Source: an uncultured Oscillospiraceae bacterium
GTDB taxonomy: Bacteria > Bacillota > Clostridia > Oscillospirales > Oscillospiraceae
Assembly: GCA_947627745.1 (NCBI GenBank)
Contig: CANQXH010000004.1
Location: 1-54,228 of the forward strand
DNA: 54,228 nucleotides
Direction: 5' to 3'
Below are positions 7,943-15,423 of the stretch, in pieces (positions within the stretch are counted from its first letter, which is position 1; every line of letters begins with the position of its first letter). Below the pieces are notes generated by a model. The model made no database searches. It was given only the letters and a program-made list of their open reading frames with translations, and was not told the DNA's origin. Made by a program: the position numbers and the translations under genes.

Positions 7943-8875
7943 TTATTCCTGGATACTGTTCTTGGCGGCCAGCCGGGCTCGGCGCAGCTGCTCCCGGACG
8001 GTGACAACTTCGGCCACATACCCCCGCTGGGTGAGCCAGTCCTCCACCCGCTCCCAGGCCTCGGCTTCCCGGTCGTAGCGCCCCTGCGCCTGCCAGCAGT
8101 AGGCCATGGAGTACAGCGCGTCCAGGCACTCCGGGTCCAGCTCCAATGCCCGCTGCCAATGCGGGAACGCCTCCTCGTACCGGCAGAGCGCCTTGCAGGA
8201 ATCCCCAGCGTAGATGTGGATCAGGCTCTCCGGCGCGCCGGCATCCTCCGCCGCAGGGACGGCCTCCAGCACGGCTTCATACGCCCCGGCGTTGTACAGG
8301 GCGGCCAGCAGCGCCAGATGGTTCTCCGGGTCCTGGGGATTCGCTTCCAGGGCCGCCCGGGCCTCCTCCAGGTCCTGGCCGCTCCGGCCGATCTGGGAGC
8401 GCAGGTAGCTGCGCTGGAGCCGGGTCCGCTGGGTCACAATGTCCCGCTCCGGGCTGGACAGGATTTTGTCGTACTGCGCCAGTGCCCGGTCCCGGCAGTA
8501 GTACATGTGGTACTCGTACAGCACCCCGTAGGACCGCTCATCGTCCCGGGTGAAGCTGCCGCTGGCGAAGAGCTTCCGAAATTCCGCGTCGGCGCGGATA
8601 AAATCGTCCTGGTCCCGGCTGGCCTCATACACCGCCAGGAGCCGCTGAGCGTCATTGTCGTACACCGCCCGCTCCGGGGAAAACAGCTCGTCGATGGTGA
8701 CGCCAAAGAAGGCCGCGATTTTGGGCAGCATCATGGTGTCAGGCAGGGTGACGCCCGTTTCCCATTTGCTCACCGCCTGGAAGGTGACATTCAACGCCTG
8801 GGCGATTTGCTCCTGGGTGAGGCCCTTCGCGTCCCGGAGCCGCTTGATGTTGCGTCCGATATTGGTTTGTTCCAT
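7943..8875 (-). CDS. XRE-family HTH regulator with C-terminal TPR-like repeats
   Basis: 310 residues, ATG at 8873-8875 behind AGGATGG. Residues about 5-62 are an XRE helix-turn-helix (IGRNIKRLRDAKGLTQEQIAQ, QAVSKWETG, LPKIAAFFGVTIDELF). The remaining 240 residues are helical with alternating short repeats (for example EEAFPHWQRALELDPECLDALYSMAYC) that read as TPR units, the typical sensor part of such regulators in Firmicutes. A peptide or protein ligand is the family expectation but is unproven here. No obvious target operon adjoins it apart from itself. Candidate promoter at 8909-8936. Confidence 0.88.
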   Translation of the reverse strand: MEQTNIGRNIKRLRDAKGLTQEQIAQALNVTFQAVSKWETGVTLPDTMMLPKIAAFFGVTIDELFSPERAVYDNDAQRLLAVYEASRDQDDFIRADAEFRKLFASGSFTRDDERSYGVLYEYHMYYCRDRALAQYDKILSSPERDIVTQRTRLQRSYLRSQIGRSGQDLEEARAALEANPQDPENHLALLAALYNAGAYEAVLEAVPAAEDAGAPESLIHIYAGDSCKALCRYEEAFPHWQRALELDPECLDALYSMAYCWQAQGRYDREAEAWERVEDWLTQRGYVAEVVTVREQLRRARLAAKNSIQE

Positions 8876-8908
8876 TTTTGATCCATCCTTTCGATTTTTG
8901 ATGGCTTT

Positions 8909-8936
8909 ATTGTAGCGCATTTTTAAGAATAAGCAA
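8909..8936 (-). promoter_or_regulatory. Promoter of the HTH-TPR regulator
   Basis: Minus strand TTGCTT (8931-8936), 16-nt spacer, TACAAT (8909-8914), about 35 bases ahead of the start codon. Confidence 0.55.
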
Positions 8937-9011
8937 TCACTTCTCCAGCGAAGCGGATTCGCCTGCCGGTTGAATCCGTTTTTGCTGCCGCCGCTGTTTC
9001 GGCGCGAAGAA

Positions 9012-9044
9012 CGGGCGAAAAGCAGACGCTTTTCGCCCGGTTTC
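9012..9044 (-). terminator. Terminator of the tmk-mltG-U32 operon
   Basis: Perfect 12-bp stem CGGGCGAAAAGC (9012-9023) / GCTTTTCGCCCG (9028-9039), loop AGAC, about 20 bases past the U32 stop. The T-run on the minus strand is short (TTCTT). Confidence 0.65.
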
Positions 9045-9059
9045 TTCCAAAAGGAACCT

Positions 9060-10277
9060 TTATTTTGCCGACAGGTCCACGCACCGGCGGAGGATGGTGT
9101 ATTCCGGCACCTGCCGGGGCAGCCGGATGTAAAATTTGCTCTGGGGATTGCGGGGCGTGTCCAGGGGAGCGCCCTCCTCGTCGGTCATGCCCTCCGCCGT
9201 CAGGGGGAAGGGCCGCAGGTCCGGGCCCACCGCCTCCAGGGCGTCGCCCCGGGTGAACTTGTTCCGCAGGCTGCACAGGGCCAAGCCTGTTTCGTCGCAC
9301 CGCTCCACGATGGCCGCTACCTGCCACTCCCGAAGATACCGGGCGCTCTGGGTGTACTGCCCCGGGGGGCCGAAGTAGAACCCGGTGGAGTAGACCCGGT
9401 GGGAAATATGCTCCACTTCGTCCCGCCACACCGGATCCAGAGGCTGTCCCGCCGCCGCCGCGTCGATGCCGTGGCGGTAGGCCCCGGTGACTACGGCGGT
9501 GTAGTAGGCAGATTTTGCCCGGCCCTCCAGCTTGACGCAGTCCACCCCGGCCGCCATCAGCTCCGGCAGATGGTCGATCATGCACATATCCCGAGAGTTT
9601 AAGATGTAGGCCCCCTGCGCGTCCTCATAGACCGGAAAATATTCCCCTGGCCGTTTCTCTTCCATCAGGGCGTATTGGTAGCGGCAGGGCTGGGCGCACT
9701 GGCCCCGGTTGGCGTCCCGGCCGGTCATGTAGTTGCTCAGCACGCACCGGCCTGAATAGCTCACGCACATAGCTCCATGGGCGAAGGTCTCGATCTCCAA
9801 TTCCTTTGGGGTTTTGGCCCGAATTTCGGCGATCTCCGCCAGACTCAGCTCCCGGGCCAGTACCACCCGGGCCGCGCCCAGGTCAAGCCAGGCCCGGGCG
9901 GTCTGGAAATTCGCCACCGACTGCTGGGTGGAGACGTGGCGGGCGCACCGGGGGGCGTATTTTTTCGCCAAGGCAAAGGTCCCCAGATCCGCCAGGATCA
10001 GAGCGTCCGCTCCGGCGTCCTGCAAGAACGCCAGATATTCGGGAAGCCCTTCCGCCTCGCTGTTTCGGGGCATGGTGTTGACGGTGACGTGGACCTTCAC
10101 CCCCCGGCTGTGGGCGAAGGCGATGGCCCGGGGCAGCTCCTCCGCCGGGAAATTCCCGGCGAAAGCCCGCATCCCGAATTGGGTCCCCGCCAGATACACC
10201 GCGTCCGCCCCATAGCGCACCGCCATGTTCAGCCGCTCGGCGTCCCCGGCGGGGCTTAATAGCTCCAGCTTTCCCAT
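9060..10277 (-). CDS. Peptidase U32 family protein
   Basis: 405 residues beginning MGKLELLSPAGDAERLNMAV, the N-terminal signature of the U32 (collagenase-like, YegQ/RlhA) family. The middle carries ELEIETFAHGAMCVSYSGRCVLSNY and the cysteine cluster RGQCAQPCRY, which in the RlhA/TrhP branch relates to Fe-S-dependent RNA hydroxylation; other members are annotated as proteases. Which branch this belongs to cannot be decided by eye. Its ATG shares one base with the stop of mltG (TGATG), so it is the last gene of the tmk-DJ1-mltG-U32 operon, a frequent pairing in Clostridia. Confidence 0.92.
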   Translation of the reverse strand: MGKLELLSPAGDAERLNMAVRYGADAVYLAGTQFGMRAFAGNFPAEELPRAIAFAHSRGVKVHVTVNTMPRNSEAEGLPEYLAFLQDAGADALILADLGTFALAKKYAPRCARHVSTQQSVANFQTARAWLDLGAARVVLARELSLAEIAEIRAKTPKELEIETFAHGAMCVSYSGRCVLSNYMTGRDANRGQCAQPCRYQYALMEEKRPGEYFPVYEDAQGAYILNSRDMCMIDHLPELMAAGVDCVKLEGRAKSAYYTAVVTGAYRHGIDAAAAGQPLDPVWRDEVEHISHRVYSTGFYFGPPGQYTQSARYLREWQVAAIVERCDETGLALCSLRNKFTRGDALEAVGPDLRPFPLTAEGMTDEEGAPLDTPRNPQSKFYIRLPRQVPEYTILRRCVDLSAK

Positions 10278-11848
10278 CAGTCTTCCTGCTCGCTCAGGGA
10301 ATCCAGGAACGCCTGGTGTTCCGAGGCGGTCTCGGAGAAGTGGTGCCGCTGGGCGTCGGGATCGAAGGCGTAGAAATAGTAATCCGTTTCCAGAGGCGTC
10401 ATGGCGGCGTTCAGGCTGGACTGACCCGGGTTGCAGATGGGCCCGGGGGTTAGACCCGCATGGGTGTAGGTGTTGTAGGGGGAATCCACAGCCAGCTCCA
10501 CCTCGGTGAGCTGTTCCACCACATCCTGACCCTGAAGCATCAGGGCATAGTAGATGCTGGCGTCGATGTCCAGATAGGGGTAGGATTCCGGGTGGGTCAG
10601 ACGGTTGTAGATCACAGAGGAGATGGTGTAGCTCTCGTCCACCCCGGCGGTCTCCCGCTCGATCAGGGAGGCGATGATGGTGATCTCCCGGATGGTCAGC
10701 CTGTGGGCCTCCACATATTCCTCGCTCATTCCCGCGTCCAGCAGCCGCTGGGCGTAGGATTCCTGGATCTCCGTCAGGCGCTCCTTCATCAGATCGGTAA
10801 ACCGGGCGTCATAGTCGTCCAGCATTTTTTTCAGCACCCGGCCAGGGTCGTCGTCGGTGTAGAATTGGTAGGTGTCCGGGTATAGATAGCCCTCCAGGCA
10901 GTATTTGTCGCCCCGTTCCACCCCTTCCAGGAACCAGTAGCCCTCCATGCCGCCGGAGCCGGCGTAGTCGCCCAGGTCGCCGGTGGCTGCGTACTGCTCC
11001 AGCTGCTGTACGGTGCAGACATTCTCCGATTCCAGCAGGGCAAAGATCTGATGGCAGTTGTAACCCTCGGGGATGACGACCTCTACCACCTGGCGGGTCT
11101 CCGCCTCCTCGGCCATGAAGTCAATGAGGGCGTTGTAGTCATACTGGGTGTTTAGGGTGAAGGTGCCGGCGGCAATGTCCTGCCGGGCGTCGGTAAACTC
11201 GGCGTAGAACTGAAACAGCTGGGGATAGCGGATCAGCCCCGCCTTTTGGAGCTTTTCCGCGATGGCGGGGATGTCGTCGGTGTCCAGAATGGTGACCTGC
11301 ACCTGCCGGTCTCCCCGGCCAAAGGCCAGCACGTCGGCGGCGCAGACCCAGATGGTCCGGCCCAGGGCGATGCCGATGGCCAGAGCAATGGCCAGCCATA
11401 CCGCCGTGGCCAGGATGTGGGGAATGCCCAGCAGACCGTACCCCGGCTTGTGGCCGGGACGGCGCTTGGCGGGCGGGGATTTCCGCCGGCGGGACGGCTC
11501 TCTGGAGGACTCCCGAGCAGGCTCGGGCTCGTCGCCGTCAAACACCGCGGCCAGACCGCCGCCGTCGCCGAAGGTATCCCGGTACTCCTCGTCCCGGAAG
11601 GGTTCCTCGGTTTCCGGGTATTCCGGCTCCGCGGGCTCCTCCGGGACCTCCTGCTGGGCTTCCTCTTCGGCTTTCATTTCCTCGGACACTTCCCGGATGA
11701 TCTGCTCCAGCTCCATGTCCTCCGGATTCGTCAGCCCGGCGGCGAAAATCGCCTGCTCATCCGGGCCGATCTCCTCCCCCATCTCCGAGGGATCAAGAAA
11801 ATCGTCCAGCCAGTGGTTTTCCTGGTTGGGGTCATTGGGTCTTTCCAT
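10277..11848 (-). CDS. mltG: Endolytic murein transglycosylase MltG (YceG-like)
   Basis: Membrane-anchored lytic transglycosylase that cuts nascent glycan strands and sets their length. 523 residues, ATG at 11846-11848 with AAGGAGG. Residues 1-138 are an acidic, low-complexity cytoplasmic tail ending in a basic patch, followed by one transmembrane helix (about 139-165). The extracellular part contains the LysM-like region (DTDDIPAIAEKLQKAGL) and the catalytic domain, with Glu397 in ASLIERET matching the known catalytic glutamate, then SVIYNRL and THAGLTPGPICNPG. The long acidic tail is much larger than in E. coli MltG. Confidence 0.95.
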   Translation of the reverse strand: MERPNDPNQENHWLDDFLDPSEMGEEIGPDEQAIFAAGLTNPEDMELEQIIREVSEEMKAEEEAQQEVPEEPAEPEYPETEEPFRDEEYRDTFGDGGGLAAVFDGDEPEPARESSREPSRRRKSPPAKRRPGHKPGYGLLGIPHILATAVWLAIALAIGIALGRTIWVCAADVLAFGRGDRQVQVTILDTDDIPAIAEKLQKAGLIRYPQLFQFYAEFTDARQDIAAGTFTLNTQYDYNALIDFMAEEAETRQVVEVVIPEGYNCHQIFALLESENVCTVQQLEQYAATGDLGDYAGSGGMEGYWFLEGVERGDKYCLEGYLYPDTYQFYTDDDPGRVLKKMLDDYDARFTDLMKERLTEIQESYAQRLLDAGMSEEYVEAHRLTIREITIIASLIERETAGVDESYTISSVIYNRLTHPESYPYLDIDASIYYALMLQGQDVVEQLTEVELAVDSPYNTYTHAGLTPGPICNPGQSSLNAAMTPLETDYYFYAFDPDAQRHHFSETASEHQAFLDSLSEQED

Positions 11849-11861
11849 GGTGATTCCTCCT

Positions 11862-12404
11862 TCAGCGCAGGACAATCTGCCGCGCCACGGCCTGGGCCGC
11901 CGCTTCGCCCTTCAGCGCCGCTACCAGCGCCAGCCCAAAGGGCACGGCGCACCCGGCGGAGGCGGCGGTGATCAGCCTCCCGTCCCGGACGCAGGCGGCG
12001 CCGGGGTCGATTTGAGCGGAGCCCATCCGGTCTTCAAAGCCGGGATAGCACACGGCCCGCTTTCCCTCCGTGATGCCGAGGCTTGCCAGCACGGTCGGAC
12101 CGGCGCAGAGGGCCGCCAGGAAGCAGCCCCGTTCCCAGCCCGCCTTCAACAGCGCTAGGGCCTCTGGACAGCCCAGCAGAGAAGCAACCCCGCCCCGGCC
12201 TCCCGGGACGATCAGCATTTCCGCTTGTTCCAGATCCACTTCCTCCAATGTCAGGTCCGCGGTCACCGGAATCTTGTGGCTTCCCACCACCTGCCGCCCC
12301 AGGATGCCCACGGTGGCGGCTTCCACGCCCCCTCTGCGCAGCAGATCCAGGGGGGTGACGGCCTCGATCTCCTCAAAGCCCGGGCCCAGAAACAGATAAA
12401 CCAT
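11862..12404 (-). CDS. DJ-1/PfpI family protein
   Basis: 180 residues, ATG at 12402-12404 with GGAGGAATAAGG. The glutamine-amidotransferase-like fold shows the DJ-1 acid in GPGFEEIEAVTPLDLLRR, the glycine-rich PGGRGGV, and the nucleophile elbow LAALCAGPTVLASLG with the reactive cysteine. This is the ThiJ/YajL-like branch; deglycase, chaperone and stress-sensor roles have been proposed for relatives and none can be chosen from sequence. It sits between tmk (two bases after its stop) and mltG (13 bases before), so it is a mid-operon gene. Confidence 0.92.
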   Translation of the reverse strand: MVYLFLGPGFEEIEAVTPLDLLRRGGVEAATVGILGRQVVGSHKIPVTADLTLEEVDLEQAEMLIVPGGRGGVASLLGCPEALALLKAGWERGCFLAALCAGPTVLASLGITEGKRAVCYPGFEDRMGSAQIDPGAACVRDGRLITAASAGCAVPFGLALVAALKGEAAAQAVARQIVLR

Positions 12405-12406
12405 CC

Positions 12407-13075
12407 TTATTCCTCCAAGCAGGTCAGCACATGACCGTAAATCTCCCGGTGAATATCCTCCACAGAACGCATGGCCCCGTTTTTCACGCACTCCACCACC
12501 GTCCAGCCGTAGTATCCGGCCGCCTCCCGGCCGCATTCCCGGCAAGCGGCGAGATAGGTCCCGTCCTGTTCGTGAATGTCGGCGTGGGTGTGGGTGTCCG
12601 CCTCCCGGCGGCGAAGGAGCTGTTCCGTAAACGCCGTGGGCACGTCCAGATACAGCGTCAGATCCGGCCTGGGCAGCTCCAAACGGCGGTATTCAAAGTC
12701 GTAGAGCCACTCCAAAAACGTCTGCCGCTCCTGTCCTGTGACCTTCACCGCCTGGTGGACGGCGTTGGAGGTGGTGTACCGGTCGGACAGCACCACGCCG
12801 CCGCCCTGGTAGTATTCCCCCCAGTCTAAGCGGAAGGAGCAGAACCGGTCCACGGCGTAAAACGCCGAGGCGGCATAGGGATTGACGGAAGCGGGATCGG
12901 AGCCGAAGTCTCCATTCAGGTACATTTTCAGCAGGGCGGAGCTGGGCTGATCGTATCTGGGGAACACGATGTGCCGGAAATCCCGTCCCTCCCGTTCCAT
13001 GCGCTGAGAAAGCAGCCGGAATTGGGTGGATTTTCCCGAACCGTCGGTGCCCTCGATCACAATTAGCTTGCCCAT
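12407..13075 (-). CDS. tmk: Thymidylate kinase
   Basis: Phosphorylates dTMP to dTDP for DNA synthesis. 222 residues, ATG at 13073-13075 behind GGGAGGTC. The P-loop EGTDGSGKST lies at about residues 8-17. DRYTTSNAVHQ is the DR motif region that binds dTMP, and PDLTLYLDVP the following strand. The lid region is arginine-rich (LLRRREADTHTHADIHEQ) with a histidine-rich stretch seen in the clostridial subgroup. It is the first gene of the minus-strand operon with DJ-1, mltG and U32, and diverges from the helicase gene. Confidence 0.92.
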   Translation of the reverse strand: MGKLIVIEGTDGSGKSTQFRLLSQRMEREGRDFRHIVFPRYDQPSSALLKMYLNGDFGSDPASVNPYAASAFYAVDRFCSFRLDWGEYYQGGGVVLSDRYTTSNAVHQAVKVTGQERQTFLEWLYDFEYRRLELPRPDLTLYLDVPTAFTEQLLRRREADTHTHADIHEQDGTYLAACRECGREAAGYYGWTVVECVKNGAMRSVEDIHREIYGHVLTCLEE

Positions 13076-13106
13076 TTTTTGACCTCCCTGCCAGAACATT
13101 TTATCC

Positions 13107-13135
13107 ATCATACCACATTTTCCGCCCTTTGTCCA
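13107..13135 (-). promoter_or_regulatory. Promoter of the tmk operon
   Basis: Minus strand TGGACA (13130-13135), 17-nt spacer, TATGAT (13107-13112). It diverges from the helicase promoter about 45 bases away. Confidence 0.65.
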
Positions 13136-13178
13136 CCGCCTGCGCGGGGGGATTTTCTTAAATTTCTATAAACGCAAG

Positions 13179-13207
13179 TTGCAAAACAAGGAAAAACCTG
13201 CTAGAAT
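13179..13207 (+). promoter_or_regulatory. Promoter of the DEAD-box helicase gene
   Basis: TTGCAA (13179-13184), 17-nt spacer, TAGAAT (13202-13207), placed just ahead of the ATG at 13236. This argues against the TTG at 13179 as the start. Confidence 0.65.
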
Positions 13208-13235
13208 AAAGAAAAACCATCAAAGGAACGAGCGT

Positions 13236-14423
13236 ATGGAGCAAATGACCTTTTCCGACCTGGGTATTTCCCAGGAAATTTTACAGGCCCTGGAGAAAAA
13301 GGGCTACGGCTATCCAACCACCGTGCAGCGGGAGGCGATTCCGCCGTTTCTGGCTTGGAAGGACGTCATTGCCAAGGCCCCTACGGGCACCGGCAAGACC
13401 TTCGCCTTCGGAATTCCCATGATTGAGCATATCGACCCGGAAAACCGGCAGGTCCAGGGACTGATTCTGGCCCCTACCCGGGAGCTGGCCCTCCAGATCG
13501 GGGAGGAGCTGCGGGATCTGCTGATCCTCCGGCCCGAGATCCGAGTGGCGGTGTACTACGGCGGCACCCGGATCCGTGGGGAGATCCGGCAGATGGAGAA
13601 AAAGACGCCCCATATCCTGGTGGCCACCCCCGGCAGGCTTTTGGACCACTGCAAGCGGGGCAGCGTCAGCCTGGACAGCGTGAAGACCCTGGTGCTGGAC
13701 GAGGCGGACCGGATGCTGGACATGGGCTTTTTCAAGGACGTGACCCGGATCGTGGAACGGTGCCGGAACCGGACCAACATGGGCCTGTTCTCCGCCACCA
13801 TCTCCCAGGAGGTAATGACGGTGTCCTGGATGTACCAGCGGGACGAGGTGGAGATCACCGTGGAGCCGGAGCTGGAGGACCGGCCGGATATCGACCAGTA
13901 TTATATCACCGCGCCCTCCTTCCTGGAGAAGGCCGACGCCACCCTCCGGCTGATTCGGGGCCAGGGCTTTGAGCGGGTGCTGATTTTCTGCAACACCAAG
14001 CACGTCTGCCAGCGGCTGTGCGACGAATTCCAGCGGGAGGGACTGGATTGCCAGTGCCTCCACGGGGATATCCGCCAGGACAAGCGGGAGAAGACCATGC
14101 AGCAGTTCCGGGACGGTAAGCTCCCGGTGCTGATTGCCACCGATGTGGCCTCCCGGGGCATCGACGTAGACGACGTGGAGTGCGTCATCAATTACGACGT
14201 GCCCAAGGAAAACGAATACTATATCCACCGCATCGGCCGGACGGGCCGGGCCAAGAAGAAGGGCGCCGCCTACTCCATTGTGGGCAACTTCCCGGAGAAG
14301 GCCAAGCTGGACGAGATCGCGAAGTACTCCAACTATCAGATCCGCCCCATGATCCTGGAGGCCGACGGTACCCTGACCCCCGGGCCGGAGGAGACCCCGG
14401 CCCCGGTCCGCAGAAGAAGATGA
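13236..14423 (+). CDS. DEAD-box ATP-dependent RNA helicase
   Basis: 395 residues, ATG at 13236 preceded by AAAGGAACG. All family motifs are present in order: the Q motif (FSDLGISQEILQALEKKGYGYPTTVQ), motif I APTGTGKT, Ia PTRELALQ, Ib TPGRLLDH, motif II as DEAD within VLDEADRMLDMGFF, motif III SAT, motif V ATDVASRGID and motif VI HRIGRTGR. There is only a short C-terminal tail (PAPVRRRR), so no extra RNA-binding domain. Probably a CshA/RhlE-like RNA remodelling enzyme for ribosome assembly or cold growth. The last codon overlaps the DprA-like ATG (ATGA). Confidence 0.96.
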   Translation: MEQMTFSDLGISQEILQALEKKGYGYPTTVQREAIPPFLAWKDVIAKAPTGTGKTFAFGIPMIEHIDPENRQVQGLILAPTRELALQIGEELRDLLILRPEIRVAVYYGGTRIRGEIRQMEKKTPHILVATPGRLLDHCKRGSVSLDSVKTLVLDEADRMLDMGFFKDVTRIVERCRNRTNMGLFSATISQEVMTVSWMYQRDEVEITVEPELEDRPDIDQYYITAPSFLEKADATLRLIRGQGFERVLIFCNTKHVCQRLCDEFQREGLDCQCLHGDIRQDKREKTMQQFRDGKLPVLIATDVASRGIDVDDVECVINYDVPKENEYYIHRIGRTGRAKKKGAAYSIVGNFPEKAKLDEIAKYSNYQIRPMILEADGTLTPGPEETPAPVRRRR

Positions 14424-15313
14424 CGAACCGGGAACGGGGCTTTCTCCTGCTGGGGAGCTCCCTGGGGATGGAGGACCGGCGGCCCCTGTCCGACCGGGAG
14501 CTGACACTTTTGGCACAGCGAGCCCGGGGGCTTCCTCGGGACGATGAGGACCGGGAGCTGACGGAGAAGGACCTGACCGCCCTGGGTTATTCCCCGGGAG
14601 AGGCGGACCGGATCCTGAGGCTGCTGTCAGACGGGGCCCTTTTGGAATACTATATACATAGGGGGCTGCGGGCCGGCTGTCGGCCCCTGACCCGGGTCAG
14701 CCCCGGCTATCCCATGGTACTCCGCCGCCGGCTGGGCCTGGCCGCGCCGGGGTGCCTGTGGTATCGAGGGGACCGGCAGGCGCTGGAAATGCCCCGAGTC
14801 GCCCTGGTGGGCAGCCGGGACTTGGGGGACGCCAACCGGGCCTTCGCCCAGGCGGTGGGCCGGGCGGCAGCGGAGCAGGGCTTCGCTCTGGTCTCCGGCA
14901 ACGCCCGGGGAGCGGACCGGGCGGCCCAGGAGGCGTGCCTGGCGGCGGGCGGCTGGGTGATCAGCGTGGTGGCGGACCGGCTGGACCGGCAGTGGATAGG
15001 GAAGCGGCTATTGTACCTGTCGGAGGACGGGTACGACCGGGAATTTTCCGCCCAGCGGGCCATCCACCGAAACCGGGTGATCCACGCCCTGGGCCTGGGC
15101 GTCTTCGTTGCCCAGGCGACCTGGAACCGGGGCGGCACCTGGAGCGGCGCCGCGGCCAACCTCCGGGGGAGGTGGAGCCCGGTGTTCTGCTGTTCCGACG
15201 GCTCTCGGGCGGCGGAGGCCCTCATCAGCATGGGGGCGAAGGCCGTTTCCCCGGAAAATCTGAATGATTTTCAGCATTTACTACAAATGGACCTTCGCTT
15301 TTTTGACCAATGA
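14420..15313 (+). CDS. DprA/Smf-like DNA-processing family protein, divergent
   Basis: 297 residues starting at the ATGA overlap with the helicase stop. The N-terminal ~110 residues resemble the helical DprA N-domain. The Rossmann (SLOG-superfamily) core follows: VALVGSRDLGD (127-137), LVSGNARGADRAAQEACLAAGG (157-178), HRNRVIHALG (216-225) and the glycine loop RGGTWSGA (237-244). Canonical DprA loads RecA on incoming single-stranded DNA. Here the GS-YG and FP-RNRI motifs are altered and no C-terminal winged helix is present, so a different job, for example nucleotide or nucleic-acid sensing, is possible. The stop codon lies inside the terminator hairpin. Confidence 0.8.
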   Translation: MTNRERGFLLLGSSLGMEDRRPLSDRELTLLAQRARGLPRDDEDRELTEKDLTALGYSPGEADRILRLLSDGALLEYYIHRGLRAGCRPLTRVSPGYPMVLRRRLGLAAPGCLWYRGDRQALEMPRVALVGSRDLGDANRAFAQAVGRAAAEQGFALVSGNARGADRAAQEACLAAGGWVISVVADRLDRQWIGKRLLYLSEDGYDREFSAQRAIHRNRVIHALGLGVFVAQATWNRGGTWSGAAANLRGRWSPVFCCSDGSRAAEALISMGAKAVSPENLNDFQHLLQMDLRFFDQ

Positions 15314-15341
15314 TGTGCAAGACCATCATTGGTCAATTTTT
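15303..15341 (+). terminator. Intrinsic terminator after the DprA-like gene
   Basis: Perfect 13-bp stem TTGACCAATGATG (15303-15315) / CATCATTGGTCAA (15324-15336) followed by TTTTT. The upstream arm includes the gene's stop codon. Confidence 0.92.
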
Positions 15342-15353
15342 ATAAAATAATTG

Positions 15354-15382
15354 TTGAAATCTATACACGAATATGGTACAAT
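15354..15382 (+). promoter_or_regulatory. glmS promoter
   Basis: TTGAAA (15354-15359), 17-nt spacer, TACAAT (15377-15382). The leader to the ATG is only about 35 nt. Confidence 0.7.
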
Positions 15383-15423
15383 AAAAATCGTTCGGGCCAC
15401 CTGCCCGTGGAAAGGAAAGGCTT

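Noticed and set aside
13179-13235. TTG start 19 codons upstream for the helicase
   Set aside because: The TTG is part of the -35 box of a good promoter; homology begins after ATG 13236.
15342-15423. glmS ribozyme upstream of glmS
   Set aside because: The leader is far too short and lacks the core.
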